This document shows, one piece after another, positions 27,751 through 36,404 of a DNA stretch of 64,000 nt. The stretch is from Chryseobacterium gregarium DSM 19109 (GTDB lineage Bacteria; Bacteroidota; Bacteroidia; Flavobacteriales; Weeksellaceae): positions 55,067-119,066 of the forward strand of contig NZ_AUMU01000015.1 in the NCBI RefSeq assembly GCF_000430845.1, given 5' to 3'. The position numbers and the translations under genes are program-made. Under the pieces are notes generated by a model, which saw only the letters and a list, made by a program, of their open reading frames with translations, was not told the DNA's origin and ran no database searches. Every line of letters begins with the position of its first letter. The first letter of the stretch is position 1.

Positions 27751-29079
27751 CTAAACTTTTCGGAGATTAAGTATTTCCGGCCTTTCCGAGTCATCCTGTA
27801 TATGGCCGGTCCTAGCGAATTCTGCCCAGAGGGCACGAAGATTCCTGCCGTTTTCAAAAACAGATTCCCAGGGAATATCTTTGAGGAGTTCCGAATGTTT
27901 CCATGCAGATTCATTGGCAAAAATGAGTGGCAGGTCTACACAGTGTGAAGCTCCGATGTAATTGTTTTTAAGTTTTGAATGAATTTTAAAAAGATAGATA
28001 TTTCCGCCTCCGGCTGCATAATTTTCCGAAAAGATACGGGCCGGTTTTTCATAGATGGATTTTGTGGTAGAGCGGACAATACGGTTCAGAATCATGTCAT
28101 TTAAATATGTATAAATTCCCTGTTTCGCCGTTTTAACATAAAATGCCTTCTCATCATGATTCGAACCTATTAAGATATCATATTTCCAGGCATTTTCTTT
28201 CCATCTTTCAAGGCTTTCTTCTTCTCTGCATAAGGGAGGATGACCATATTGAGTACAAAACGGCATGGCTGTTTTCAATCCGTATTTCCTGAAAGAAGGT
28301 AAAAGATTCACATAGCCTTCCACCATTTTCAAAGGATCCGGCTCATCTTTCAGCTTTTGTGTTTTCAGGAAGAACTCACGGGACATTTTTTGCCTGTTAA
28401 GCCTGAACCCCAGCGGCGCACTGTGAATAATTGCCCGGTGAAACAGGCCTTCAATGCCTTCGGAAATCATCAGATGGGCAATGGCATCACCTCCGGAAGA
28501 CTGTCCGAAAAGGGTGACATTCCCGGGGTCTCCTCCAAAGCCCCGGATATTTTTCTGGATCCACCGTAAAGCTTCCATGATATCAAATAGCCCGAGGTTT
28601 GCCGGCCTGGCTTCATCACCTCCCAAAAACCCGAACAGTCCCAAACGGTAAGAAACCGAAACCACAATAATATTCTGTTCTTTTACCCATACCGACGGAT
28701 CAGAGGTCGGGAGGTCACCACACCCGACTTCATACGAACCGCCGTGGATCCAGACGATAACCGGAAGTTTCTCATCTTCATTAAATTTTTCAGGACGTGT
28801 GATGGTTAAAAACTGTGTTGATTCATCAGGCTCAAACCGATTGATTTTTGTTTTCTGGACCAGCCTTTCCAGAAGCGGACTGATATTCTGAGGACAAACC
28901 GGAATCTTATCTCTTATTTCTTCTGACTCAACGAATTGCAGAAGGACAGGCATTCCAAACCTTTCAGAGCGTGCATAACGGATACTTCCGGACCTGATAA
29001 CCCCATTTTCTTTTAGTGCAGAAATGTTTCCGAAAGGAGTCTGAAAAGTATGGGTTCCAATAGTTTGTTTTGGGATCAT
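27751..29079 (-). CDS. type B carboxylesterase/lipase family
   Basis: A 442-residue alpha/beta hydrolase. The oxyanion loop is VWIHGGSYEVGCG, the nucleophile elbow is GQSSGG, and the triad is completed by Glu or Asp in HDEKAF-type context and His in SHCVDLPLIFAN. No signal peptide is evident, so it is probably cytosolic. It is a little shorter than eukaryotic carboxylesterases (about 500-550). Substrate unknown. Confidence 0.9.
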   Translation of the reverse strand: MIPKQTIGTHTFQTPFGNISALKENGVIRSGSIRYARSERFGMPVLLQFVESEEIRDKIPVCPQNISPLLERLVQKTKINRFEPDESTQFLTITRPEKFNEDEKLPVIVWIHGGSYEVGCGDLPTSDPSVWVKEQNIIVVSVSYRLGLFGFLGGDEARPANLGLFDIMEALRWIQKNIRGFGGDPGNVTLFGQSSGGDAIAHLMISEGIEGLFHRAIIHSAPLGFRLNRQKMSREFFLKTQKLKDEPDPLKMVEGYVNLLPSFRKYGLKTAMPFCTQYGHPPLCREEESLERWKENAWKYDILIGSNHDEKAFYVKTAKQGIYTYLNDMILNRIVRSTTKSIYEKPARIFSENYAAGGGNIYLFKIHSKLKNNYIGASHCVDLPLIFANESAWKHSELLKDIPWESVFENGRNLRALWAEFARTGHIQDDSERPEILNLRKV

Positions 29080-29168
29080 GCAAAAAAATCAAATTTATTT
29101 ATCAATTAAATTTAATATTTTTTGATTTTCAAAACAATGGATATATATAAATTGTAACTGTGAAATTT

Positions 29169-30071
29169 TTAGTTTAACGATTTATATTCACTGGGGGACA
29201 CCCCTGTCTTGCTCTTGAACAGTCTTGTAAAATGCTGCGGATATTTAAAGCCCAGATCATAGGAAATTTCGCTGATCGATTTTGTATGATTAAAAATATG
29301 ATCTTTTGCTGTATCGATCAGTTTGTTATGAATAAATTCCTGTGCCGAAATTCCGAGTTCCTTTTTGATTAAATCCCCGAAATAGTTGGCGGACAGGTTA
29401 AGCTGCTCTGCAAAATAATTGACCATTGGCAAACCGATGTTTTTCGGATTATCAGATTTCAGATATTCATCCACCAGCTTATCGAATTTCCCGATATATC
29501 CCTGGTTAATATGGTCCCTGGTAATGAACTGGCGGTCATAAAAGCGCATACAGTAATTCAGGAACAATTCGATATTATTGACGATTAATGACTTGCTGTG
29601 CTTATCAATGGTCTGTTCCAGTTCATGTTTGATATTTTTAAAACATTCTAAAATAATTGCTCTTTCCTTTTCGGAAAGATGCAAAGCTTCATGGACTTCA
29701 TAAGAAAAGAAATTATATTCTTTGATATTTTTGCCGAGATTAGTCCCTTTCAGTAAATCCGGATGAAATACCAATGCAAAACCGGCGGGCTGAATGTAAG
29801 TTTCTGCATTATAAATTCCGTAGGTCTGCCCAGGCGCAATAAAAACCAGGGTGCCTTCCTGGTAATCATAGCTATGTTTCCCGTACTGCATATCGCCGCA
29901 CATCACATCTTTCAGAAAAACGGTATAAAAACCGAATGTTCTTCTGAACTGGCAGATAGGATCAGATTTAGAAAAATCGATTATGCTTACCAATGGATGC
30001 ATGGTTTCATGATTAAGCAATTTATTGTATTCCGAAACACTTTTATAGATCTCGACCTGCTGATTTTCCAT
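29169..30071 (-). CDS. AraC-family transcriptional regulator
   Basis: A 300-residue regulator: an N-terminal sensing domain of about 190 residues and a C-terminal double HTH (LSANYFGDLIKKELGISAQEF, then SISEISYDLGFKYPQHFTRLFKSKTG). It is divergent from the alcohol dehydrogenase gene across 160 bases that hold a perfect 8-8 palindrome, so it likely controls that gene and itself. Confidence 0.93.
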   Translation of the reverse strand: MENQQVEIYKSVSEYNKLLNHETMHPLVSIIDFSKSDPICQFRRTFGFYTVFLKDVMCGDMQYGKHSYDYQEGTLVFIAPGQTYGIYNAETYIQPAGFALVFHPDLLKGTNLGKNIKEYNFFSYEVHEALHLSEKERAIILECFKNIKHELEQTIDKHSKSLIVNNIELFLNYCMRFYDRQFITRDHINQGYIGKFDKLVDEYLKSDNPKNIGLPMVNYFAEQLNLSANYFGDLIKKELGISAQEFIHNKLIDTAKDHIFNHTKSISEISYDLGFKYPQHFTRLFKSKTGVSPSEYKSLN

Positions 30072-30111
30072 GAAGTATATTTTTATGACCTTTCAAAAGT
30101 ACTACTTTCTG

Positions 30112-30135
30112 TACCGACAATACATAATGTCGGTA
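30112..30135. promoter_or_regulatory. palindromic operator in the araC-adh intergenic region
   Basis: TACCGACA (30112-30119) and TGTCGGTA (30128-30135) form a perfect inverted repeat with an 8-base spacer. It lies about 40 bases upstream of the AraC start and just beyond a TACTTTTG -7 box on the minus strand (30094-30101). Confidence 0.6.
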
Positions 30136-30231
30136 AAATTGGTACATCTTTCCGTAATTTGTATAAGTATTGCTATTAATAAACTATCGATTTTTGTTAT
30201 CAAAGAAATACCAACTAAAATTAAATAAAAA

Positions 30232-31287
30232 ATGAGCACATTTACAGTAAAGGCTTACGGAACAGAATCCAAAACTGCAGATCTGGAGGCCATGACCATT
30301 GAAAGAAGAACAGTAACCCCTAAAGACGTAGAGATTGAAATCCTGTACTGCGGGGTCTGCCATTCGGATCTCCACACCGCGAGAAATGACTGGGGCGGGT
30401 CCATGTATCCTGTAGTTCCTGGACATGAAATTGTAGGCCGGATTACCCATGTGGGAAGCGAAGTTTCCAAATTCAAAGTCGGAGACTTGGCTGCGGTCGG
30501 TTGTATGGTAGATTCATGCGGACATTGCGAAAGCTGCAGGCACGATCTGGAACAGTACTGCCAAAACGGATTTACAGGGACATATAACGGAAAAGACAAA
30601 CATCTCGGAGGACAAACATTCGGAGGATATTCTGAAAAAGTAGTTGTTGACGAAGGTTTTGTTTTAAGCGTTCCTGAAAACTTAGACCTGGCAGCAGTGG
30701 CTCCTCTTCTTTGTGCGGGGATTACCACCTGGTCACCTTTAAAGCACTGGAATGTGGGTCCGGATTCCAAAGTTGCAGTTGTAGGCTTGGGAGGTTTGGG
30801 ACACATGGCAATCAAACTGGCCAAAGGTCTGGGTGCTGAGGTTACTTTATTCTCAAGAACTCCGGGAAAAACGGATGATGCCAAAAAACTGGGAGCCGAT
30901 CACGTGGTCATCTCTACCGATGAATCTCAGATGAAGTCGGTGACAGGTAAATTTGATGTCATTATTGATACCGTCCCTTATGAGCACGACATCAATCCCT
31001 ACATGCAGACGGTTGCGCTGAACGGGACTTTGGTTTTGGTAGGCTTTGTCGGTCAGTTTGAAGAAACCAAGCCAAGCACCGTACCGATGATTTTCCAGCG
31101 CCGTTCTGTTGCAGGTTCGTTAATTGGCGGCATTGCTGAAACCCAGGAAATGCTTGATTTCTGCGGTGAACATAATATTGTTTCTGATATTGAACTGATT
31201 AAAATGGATGAGATTAACCATGCGTATGAAAGAATGCTGAAAAGTGATGTGAAATACCGTTTCGTGGTGGATATGAAATCCTTATAA
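30232..31287 (+). CDS. zinc-dependent alcohol dehydrogenase (YahK/CAD type)
   Basis: A 351-residue NAD(P)-dependent dehydrogenase. Catalytic zinc ligands: Cys in YCGVCHSDLH and His-Glu in PGHE. Structural zinc: the four Cys of CMVDSCGHCESCRHD..C. The nucleotide fold has GLGGLGHMAIK. By resemblance to YahK/CAD it reduces aldehydes with NADPH. It has its own terminator and is divergent from the AraC gene. Confidence 0.93.
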   Translation: MSTFTVKAYGTESKTADLEAMTIERRTVTPKDVEIEILYCGVCHSDLHTARNDWGGSMYPVVPGHEIVGRITHVGSEVSKFKVGDLAAVGCMVDSCGHCESCRHDLEQYCQNGFTGTYNGKDKHLGGQTFGGYSEKVVVDEGFVLSVPENLDLAAVAPLLCAGITTWSPLKHWNVGPDSKVAVVGLGGLGHMAIKLAKGLGAEVTLFSRTPGKTDDAKKLGADHVVISTDESQMKSVTGKFDVIIDTVPYEHDINPYMQTVALNGTLVLVGFVGQFEETKPSTVPMIFQRRSVAGSLIGGIAETQEMLDFCGEHNIVSDIELIKMDEINHAYERMLKSDVKYRFVVDMKSL

Positions 31288-31299
31288 AAATTTGTTTAT

Positions 31300-31335
31300 A
31301 AAAAATACTCTTCGTTTTGAAGAGTATTTTTTATT
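31300..31335. terminator. bidirectional terminator
   Basis: AAAAATACTCTTC (31301-31313) pairs with GAAGAGTATTTTT (31319-31331), with T tails on both strands, between convergent genes. Confidence 0.85.
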
Positions 31336-31367
31336 TAATTATATTCAGAAATATCAGGATCGTAACA

Positions 31368-31730
31368 TTACGGATGTTGCTGTCCCATATCTTCATAGGC
31401 CCAATCTGCCATTGCATCAATTACCGGAGCCAGCTTTAAGCCTGCGCCACTCAGTTTATAGGTAACGTACGGAGGTACAACAGGTTTTGCCGTTCTGATG
31501 ATCAGCCCGTCGCTTTCCAGCTGTTTCAAATGCTGAATAAGCATCTTTTCCGTTACTTTAGGAATCGCCCTTTTGAGTTCGCTGTATCTTTTCTCTCCCG
31601 TAGAAAGGTTAAACAAAATAACCGGTTTCCAAAAACCGGAAATTCTTTCCATAACATACATTACGGGACACTGGTCCAGCAAATGTTTCCTGTTTTCCTG
31701 AATGGTAGAGTTTTCCTTGATTGCCGTCAT
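31368..31730 (-). CDS. HxlR-family transcriptional regulator
   Basis: A 120-residue winged-helix regulator. The key Cys is in LDQCPVMYVMERISGFWKP (the Cys that senses thiols or electrophiles in HxlR/YodB relatives), followed by RYSELKRAIPKVTEKML and LKQLESDGLI. I place the start at MTAIKEN (31730). It is divergent from an NmrA-type oxidoreductase, as E. coli YtfH is with QorB, and the gap has a repeated box. Confidence 0.92.
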   Translation of the reverse strand: MTAIKENSTIQENRKHLLDQCPVMYVMERISGFWKPVILFNLSTGEKRYSELKRAIPKVTEKMLIQHLKQLESDGLIIRTAKPVVPPYVTYKLSGAGLKLAPVIDAMADWAYEDMGQQHP

Positions 31731-31748
31731 ATCGATACATACTTTAGG

Positions 31749-31804
31749 GTAAGTACTTGTATAAAAGTAAGTACAAATATAACTTTGTTCACGGAAACAA
31801 ACAA
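31749..31804. promoter_or_regulatory. divergent promoters with overlapping -7 boxes and a direct-repeat operator
   Basis: GTAAGTAC occurs at 31749-31756 and at 31767-31774, 18 bases apart. Plus strand: TTG at 31757-31759, 20 bases, TAACTTTG at 31780-31787. Minus strand: TTG at 31804-31802, 20 bases, TATATTTG at 31781-31774. The two -7 boxes share two bases and the repeats cover the -33 region of one promoter and the start region of the other. Probably the HxlR binding site. Confidence 0.65.
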
Positions 31805-31812
31805 CAATTATT

Positions 31813-32709
31813 ATGAAAATCATCATTACAGGTTCTTTAGGGAACGTTGCCAAACCATTGGCTCAACAATTAATTTCGGAAGGCCATGACATTACTGTGA
31901 TCAGCAGCAGTGAACATAAAAAAAATGAAATCGAATCTTTGGGAGCGAAGGCTGCCATCGGATCTATTACTGATGTGAATTTTCTGGTTAAAACCTTTGA
32001 AGGTGCCGATGCTGTATTTGCCATGACTCCACCAATCATGGGTGAGACCCATATTGTAGAAAATACAGTGAACGCAGGAAAAAACTATGCTGAGGCCATT
32101 GCAAAAACAAGAATAAAAAGGGTTGTCATGCTAAGCAGTGTAGGGGCTGATTCCCAGGTTGAAAACGGTCCGATTAAAGGACTTCATCATATTGAAAAAT
32201 TATATCATGAGTTGGAAAATGCTTCCGTTACTTTTTTAAGGGCAGGTTATTTCTACATTAATTTATTCAATGATATTCCCATGATTAAAAACGCAGGAAT
32301 TATCGGCGGAAACTATCCTCCTGAGGCTGAAATTCCTCTGGTACACCCAATAGATATTGCCAAAGCTGCCGCTGAAGAACTGGTAAAAACATCTTTTGAC
32401 CAGAACATCCGTTATGCAGTTACCGATTATCGCAAAGCAGAAGCATTGTCTAAAGTATTAGGCTCTGCTATCGGACATCCTGATTTACCCTGGTTTGAAT
32501 TTACAGACCAGCAGGCTTTTGAAGGCATGCTGCAGGCCGGGCTCCCAGAAGAAATGGCTACACTGTATGCGGAAATGGGAAGAGGCATCAGAACGGGTAT
32601 TATACAGAAAGATTTTATACAATCCGGTTCGCCGGTTTCCGAAGGGACAAAACTGGAAGATTTTGCAAAGGAATTTAAGGATAAGTTCCAGGAATCTGTC
32701 TCAAAATAA
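31813..32709 (+). CDS. NmrA/QorB-type NAD(P)-binding oxidoreductase
   Basis: A 298-residue atypical short-chain dehydrogenase. The nucleotide fold starts at once (MKIIITGSLGNVAKPLAQQL), with VFAMTPPIM and VVMLSSVGAD following; no YxxxK pair is plain, as in the NmrA group. The C-terminal half is helical and carries the substrate pocket. Pairing with an HxlR regulator suggests a role in quinone or electrophile stress. Confidence 0.9.
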   Translation: MKIIITGSLGNVAKPLAQQLISEGHDITVISSSEHKKNEIESLGAKAAIGSITDVNFLVKTFEGADAVFAMTPPIMGETHIVENTVNAGKNYAEAIAKTRIKRVVMLSSVGADSQVENGPIKGLHHIEKLYHELENASVTFLRAGYFYINLFNDIPMIKNAGIIGGNYPPEAEIPLVHPIDIAKAAAEELVKTSFDQNIRYAVTDYRKAEALSKVLGSAIGHPDLPWFEFTDQQAFEGMLQAGLPEEMATLYAEMGRGIRTGIIQKDFIQSGSPVSEGTKLEDFAKEFKDKFQESVSK

Positions 32710-32733
32710 AGATCTGAATTCAGGGCCTTATAA

Positions 32734-32772
32734 AAAGTTTCGGCGCACCTTTGGTGCGCCGAAACTTTATCT
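32734..32772. terminator. strong bidirectional terminator
   Basis: A 16-bp perfect stem (32734-32749 with 32753-32768) with a TTT loop, between convergent genes. Confidence 0.9.
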
Positions 32773-32793
32773 GAAATCTGAAACTTACTTCAG

Positions 32794-34077
32794 TTATTTT
32801 TCCTCTTTCAATATTTTTTTCAGCACTTTTAATTTCCCGTCAATGGGATGGTTAACCGACAAGCCCAGAATTTCAGCGACTAAAGGATAAACATTGATAT
32901 TCTCAAATTCATCAATGACCAGATTATTCTTCAATTCAGGGCCCCAGGCAAAGAAAACGGCTTTCATTTCAGGAACGAGTTTCGGATTATAGCCATGTTT
33001 TCCCACAGAGGTTTTTTTGTCTTTTTCTAAAAATATTTTCGGAGCTTCGGGTATTAACAAAATCTGTCCGATTCTGTTATATCGGTCATCTTTTGTCCTG
33101 AAGTGAAGATATCCAGGCAGTTTTTTATCAAGATATACTTTATAATTATCTTTTTTACTGGTTTTCAGTTCTTTGTAAACACTTTTAACCTCAGCAGGAT
33201 TTTTAACATACACTCTCAGCAACGTCTGTGAATTATAAAAATCAAATCTTTTTTTATCAAAAAGTATCGCCGGAATTTCCAATGGAGATCCGCCGTCAAC
33301 CTTTATCATCCCGTGATCGGAAACAAAAATAAAATTTACATTTTTCAGCCCTAAATCATTTACCTTCTGAACCAGTTCCCCTATTGCTTTATCCACTAAA
33401 TGGACGGCATCTTCAGTCTCTTTTGAATCCGGACCGAAATGGTGTCCGCTTCCATCAACTTCAGGAAAATAAAGAGAGATGAAATGAGGTCTTTTTTCAT
33501 CAGGCAATTTCAGCCAGTTCACTACTTTTTCAACTTTATCCGAAGGGGTAAATTTCTCGTGATAAGGATAATAATAGGTAGGCCTTGTGCCTCCTGCATT
33601 ACTGGCAGACCCTACCCACATTAGGGATGCTGAAAGCATTTCCTGCTGTTCAGCCAGCGCCCAAAGCGGAACTCCGCCGTACCAGCTTCCGTCTTCAGCA
33701 TTTTCCCTGTCGTTCATTGCATAGCCTTCTTTTCTCTTATAATCGTAAAAAAAATTATCAATCAGACCGTGATGGGAAGGGTAAAGACCGGTGATCAATG
33801 TCCAGTGGTTCGGGAATGTAATACTCGGGTAGCTTGGAAGCATGGCTTTGGCACGAACACCTTCATCAGAAAATTTTAAAAGGTTTTCAGCATGGTATTT
33901 CTCAGCATAATCATACCGGAAACCATCTGTGGAAATCATAATGACATACGGTTTTGCCTGTGCTTCAATATGGTTATACCTGTTTGGAATAACTACCTGA
34001 GCAGTGTCCGTACTTCCTTTTTGAGCCGGAACCATTAATGAAAAAATCAACAGTAAGAATAGTAACCCCTGCTTCAT
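32794..34077 (-). CDS. alkaline-phosphatase-superfamily phosphodiesterase (NPP-like)
   Basis: A 427-residue exported phosphodiesterase/pyrophosphatase (signal peptide MKQGLLFLLLIFSLMVPAQ). Metal residues: MISTDGFRYDY at the front, the nucleophile Thr in YPSITFPNHWTL, then DGSGHHFGP and FVSDHGM. This is the pattern of ectonucleotide pyrophosphatase/phosphodiesterases. It probably hydrolyses nucleotide or phospholipid diesters in the periplasm. Confidence 0.94.
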   Translation of the reverse strand: MKQGLLFLLLIFSLMVPAQKGSTDTAQVVIPNRYNHIEAQAKPYVIMISTDGFRYDYAEKYHAENLLKFSDEGVRAKAMLPSYPSITFPNHWTLITGLYPSHHGLIDNFFYDYKRKEGYAMNDRENAEDGSWYGGVPLWALAEQQEMLSASLMWVGSASNAGGTRPTYYYPYHEKFTPSDKVEKVVNWLKLPDEKRPHFISLYFPEVDGSGHHFGPDSKETEDAVHLVDKAIGELVQKVNDLGLKNVNFIFVSDHGMIKVDGGSPLEIPAILFDKKRFDFYNSQTLLRVYVKNPAEVKSVYKELKTSKKDNYKVYLDKKLPGYLHFRTKDDRYNRIGQILLIPEAPKIFLEKDKKTSVGKHGYNPKLVPEMKAVFFAWGPELKNNLVIDEFENINVYPLVAEILGLSVNHPIDGKLKVLKKILKEEK

Positions 34078-34172
34078 TATTTAAAATTTATACAAAGGTA
34101 CCTGCTGAATCCGGGAGCGGAAAATTTAACAGGTTAAAAAATCATTAAAAGTATGACTAGAAATATTCATCA

Positions 34173-34198
34173 ATAAAAAAGCCGCTTTTCAGCGGCTT
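34173..34198 (-). terminator. terminator of the cytochrome operon
   Basis: AAGCCGCT (34179-34186) pairs with AGCGGCTT (34191-34198), T tail on the minus strand. It ends the five-gene operon that starts at 37250. Confidence 0.85.
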
Positions 34199-34212
34199 CC
34201 ATTCAATTTAAA

Positions 34213-34968
34213 TTATTCTTTAATCAGCTGCTCAAAAGAAGCTGACCCGTCTTTTAACTTAATTTCCAGGTAATAATTTCCGGATTTCAGATCAGAAATA
34301 TTGATCTCTTTTCCGTCTGTTTGTATGGTCTTCACTTTTCTTCCTGTAGATTCGTAAATATCAATAGATTTTACTTTATCTGCATTTTTGAAATTCACCA
34401 TTTCTTTTGCAGGATTCGGATAAAAAATAATATTGTTCTTCTGTGCAGCCACTTCATCAGTTGCCAGAACAGATCCCATGGTAAGGGTTGCATAGCCCCT
34501 ATTTGCTGCACCGTGATAACCTGATGAAAGGTCCGTTGCAGGACCTTTTGAAAAGAAAATATTGATTATTCCTGATGCATTCGGAATTAGGAAGTCTCCG
34601 CTCCCGCCTGTAAGAGACCTTGTGGCTACAATTGTTCTTACACCGCCTGCTGTAGTATTGGATGTTTGTGTCCAGTCTTGGGATGAATCAGCAGAAGGTG
34701 TTACTCCTACTCCTCCAAATGTATAGTCTCTGTTAGCCGAAGAATTATAAATAAATCCATCTGCGCCGTTGGCCATTCCACTGTTTCCGAAACCTATACC
34801 AAGGTAAGATGTATCTGCACCAGTCAACGTTATTGTAACTTGAGTTGGTGAAGTCACCAATTTTACAGTCATTCCGGTCGATCCCAGAGTTACTGTTCCT
34901 GATGAGAAAAACTGTGCTCCCAGGGAAGTTGCCAGGACCATTGATGTTAATAGTAAAACTTTTTTCAT
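34213..34968 (-). CDS. DOMON-like protein with T9SS sorting domain
   Basis: A 251-residue protein: signal peptide (cleavage near SLGAQ), a beta-sandwich of about 150 residues, and a T9SS type A tail (IIFYPNPAKEMVNF through NYYLEIKL). The sandwich has the DOMON pattern: a LGIGFGNSGMANGADGF segment, a Trp-Thr strand, and a final YHGAANRGYATLTM. DOMON domains bind haem or sugars. It is the last gene of the operon and would be secreted to the surface. The haem role is inferred. Confidence 0.8.
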   Translation of the reverse strand: MKKVLLLTSMVLATSLGAQFFSSGTVTLGSTGMTVKLVTSPTQVTITLTGADTSYLGIGFGNSGMANGADGFIYNSSANRDYTFGGVGVTPSADSSQDWTQTSNTTAGGVRTIVATRSLTGGSGDFLIPNASGIINIFFSKGPATDLSSGYHGAANRGYATLTMGSVLATDEVAAQKNNIIFYPNPAKEMVNFKNADKVKSIDIYESTGRKVKTIQTDGKEINISDLKSGNYYLEIKLKDGSASFEQLIKE

Positions 34969-34971
34969 ATG

Positions 34972-35499
34972 TTAATTTTTTAAGAGATTAATAATTTCTG
35001 TATTTTTTGTCTGCAAGGCATATTCAAAAGGAGTCATGCCCTGTGCATCTTTTATCGTTTTATCGGCGTTGTGCTTCAATAATAACTCAACCAATTCTTT
35101 ATTGCCAAATTTCACAGCCCAGAATAAAGGGGTTGCTCCTGTAGCATCAGCAATATTCGGATCAGGATTCCTATTTAACAGATGCTCTGTCAGAGCTTTA
35201 TTGTATTTTACCGAAAGCCCGGCCAACGCAGTTCCTTCCTGGCTTTTGTAATTGACATCCTTCACATGATCTATCAAAAAATCAGCTACTTCCACATTGC
35301 CTTTGTAGCATGCCAGAATAAGCGGCGAAAAACCGTTTTCATTGGTCTGGTTGATGACATCCGGATTCTTTTTCATCATATCTTTTGCTTCAGCCACAGT
35401 TCCGGCACGGGCAACATCAAATATCGATTTTGCTTTTTCCTGAGCATACATTGTTGTAAAACTCAGAAAAACACCCATTATTACAATCAGCTTTTTCAT
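34972..35499 (-). CDS. exported ankyrin-repeat protein
   Basis: A 175-residue protein: signal peptide (MKKLIVIMGVFLSF, cleavage near MYAQE) and about four ankyrin repeats (GFSPLILACYKGNVEVADFL, GTALAGLS, GATPLFWAVKFGNKELVELL, GMTPFEYAL). Exported ankyrin proteins in bacteria are often found with redox enzymes, for example beside catalases. Here it overlaps the YceI gene by four bases and precedes the DOMON gene by three. Confidence 0.88.
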   Translation of the reverse strand: MKKLIVIMGVFLSFTTMYAQEKAKSIFDVARAGTVAEAKDMMKKNPDVINQTNENGFSPLILACYKGNVEVADFLIDHVKDVNYKSQEGTALAGLSVKYNKALTEHLLNRNPDPNIADATGATPLFWAVKFGNKELVELLLKHNADKTIKDAQGMTPFEYALQTKNTEIINLLKN

Positions 35500-36041
35500 T
35501 GTTTTGACAGTACATAATTATATTGAACGTTTACACTTTCAGCAACTTTTTTCATTACCATTTTCGGGATGGTTACTTTATAATCTGCTGCTTTTGCGAC
35601 AAAATTTCCCTGCATATAAATTTTCCCGTCTTTAGAATAAATTGCAGCTACCGAAGTCACAGCTTTATCCACTCCATGAAAGTTCAACGTTCCCTGAACG
35701 GTATATTTTTGAGGTGAAGCAGAAAGTTTAGTTTTATCAAAATTTACAATCTTACCTGTGAATGTTGTTTTAGGATATTTCCCTGTTTCTGCATAACTCT
35801 CGTTGAAATGTTCTTCCATTAACTTGGTCTTAAAATGGAAATTTTTAACAATAGAAACCGATGCAAAATCTCCGGTATCAGCATTAATGACAGCTACATT
35901 GTTGTCATCCTGCGCAAAAACATCTTCGAATAAAGGTATAGATGCTTCGAACGTTACTTTTCCTGTTTTAGACAAATATTTCTGTGCAAAAACAAAATTG
36001 GTAAAAAGTAACGAAACAATAAATAATACTAGCTTTTTCAT
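35496..36041 (-). CDS. YceI-like periplasmic protein
   Basis: A 181-residue exported lipocalin-like barrel (cleavage near FVFAQ). YceI features: KTGKVTFEASIPL, SVSIVKNFHFKTKLMEEHF, YPKTTFTGKI, TVQGTLNFHGVDK and TIPKMVMKKVAESVNV. YceI proteins bind long amphiphiles such as isoprenoids (polyprenyl-quinone-like). The start MKKLVLF at 36041 is chosen; an in-frame ATG 81 bases upstream overlaps the preceding cytochrome gene. Confidence 0.88.
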   Translation of the reverse strand: MKKLVLFIVSLLFTNFVFAQKYLSKTGKVTFEASIPLFEDVFAQDDNNVAVINADTGDFASVSIVKNFHFKTKLMEEHFNESYAETGKYPKTTFTGKIVNFDKTKLSASPQKYTVQGTLNFHGVDKAVTSVAAIYSKDGKIYMQGNFVAKAADYKVTIPKMVMKKVAESVNVQYNYVLSKQ

Positions 36042-36051
36042 ATTAATTCTT

Positions 36052-36402
36052 TTAATTTTCGGTAAGCCCATCGGCTTTCCATTTTGTGAAAATATTAATT
36101 TGTGATGGCGATAAACTTCCACCTTGAGGCATTTTCTGAGGATCTCCGGTTGGCCTTCCTATTCTGTCTATAATCTTGTCGATATTATTTTTCACCTGAT
36201 TGTAGCTCGTCCATGGCTGAAACGAAGCCGCACCTCCAGGCGCATGACAACTAATACAATTGGCATCAATAATAGGTTTTACATCTTTGGTATAGGTTAC
36301 CTGCTCCGGAATAGGAGTATTATCTGAGATTTCTTCATAAGTTCTGCTTTCACAGGCAACCAATACAATCGCCGATAAAATGATGTACATATACTTTTTC
36401 AT
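36052..36402 (-). CDS. mono-haem cytochrome c lipoprotein
   Basis: A 116-residue lipoprotein (VLVAC, Cys17). The haem c motif CISCH is at residues 49-53, preceded by YTKDVKPIIDANC, the usual start of small cytochrome c domains, and Met91 in QKMPQGG is a likely sixth ligand. It would sit on the periplasmic or outer-membrane face and pass electrons. It overlaps none of its neighbours, with gaps of 2 and 10 bases. Confidence 0.9.
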   Translation of the reverse strand: MKKYMYIILSAIVLVACESRTYEEISDNTPIPEQVTYTKDVKPIIDANCISCHAPGGAASFQPWTSYNQVKNNIDKIIDRIGRPTGDPQKMPQGGSLSPSQINIFTKWKADGLTEN

Positions 36403-36404
36403 AA

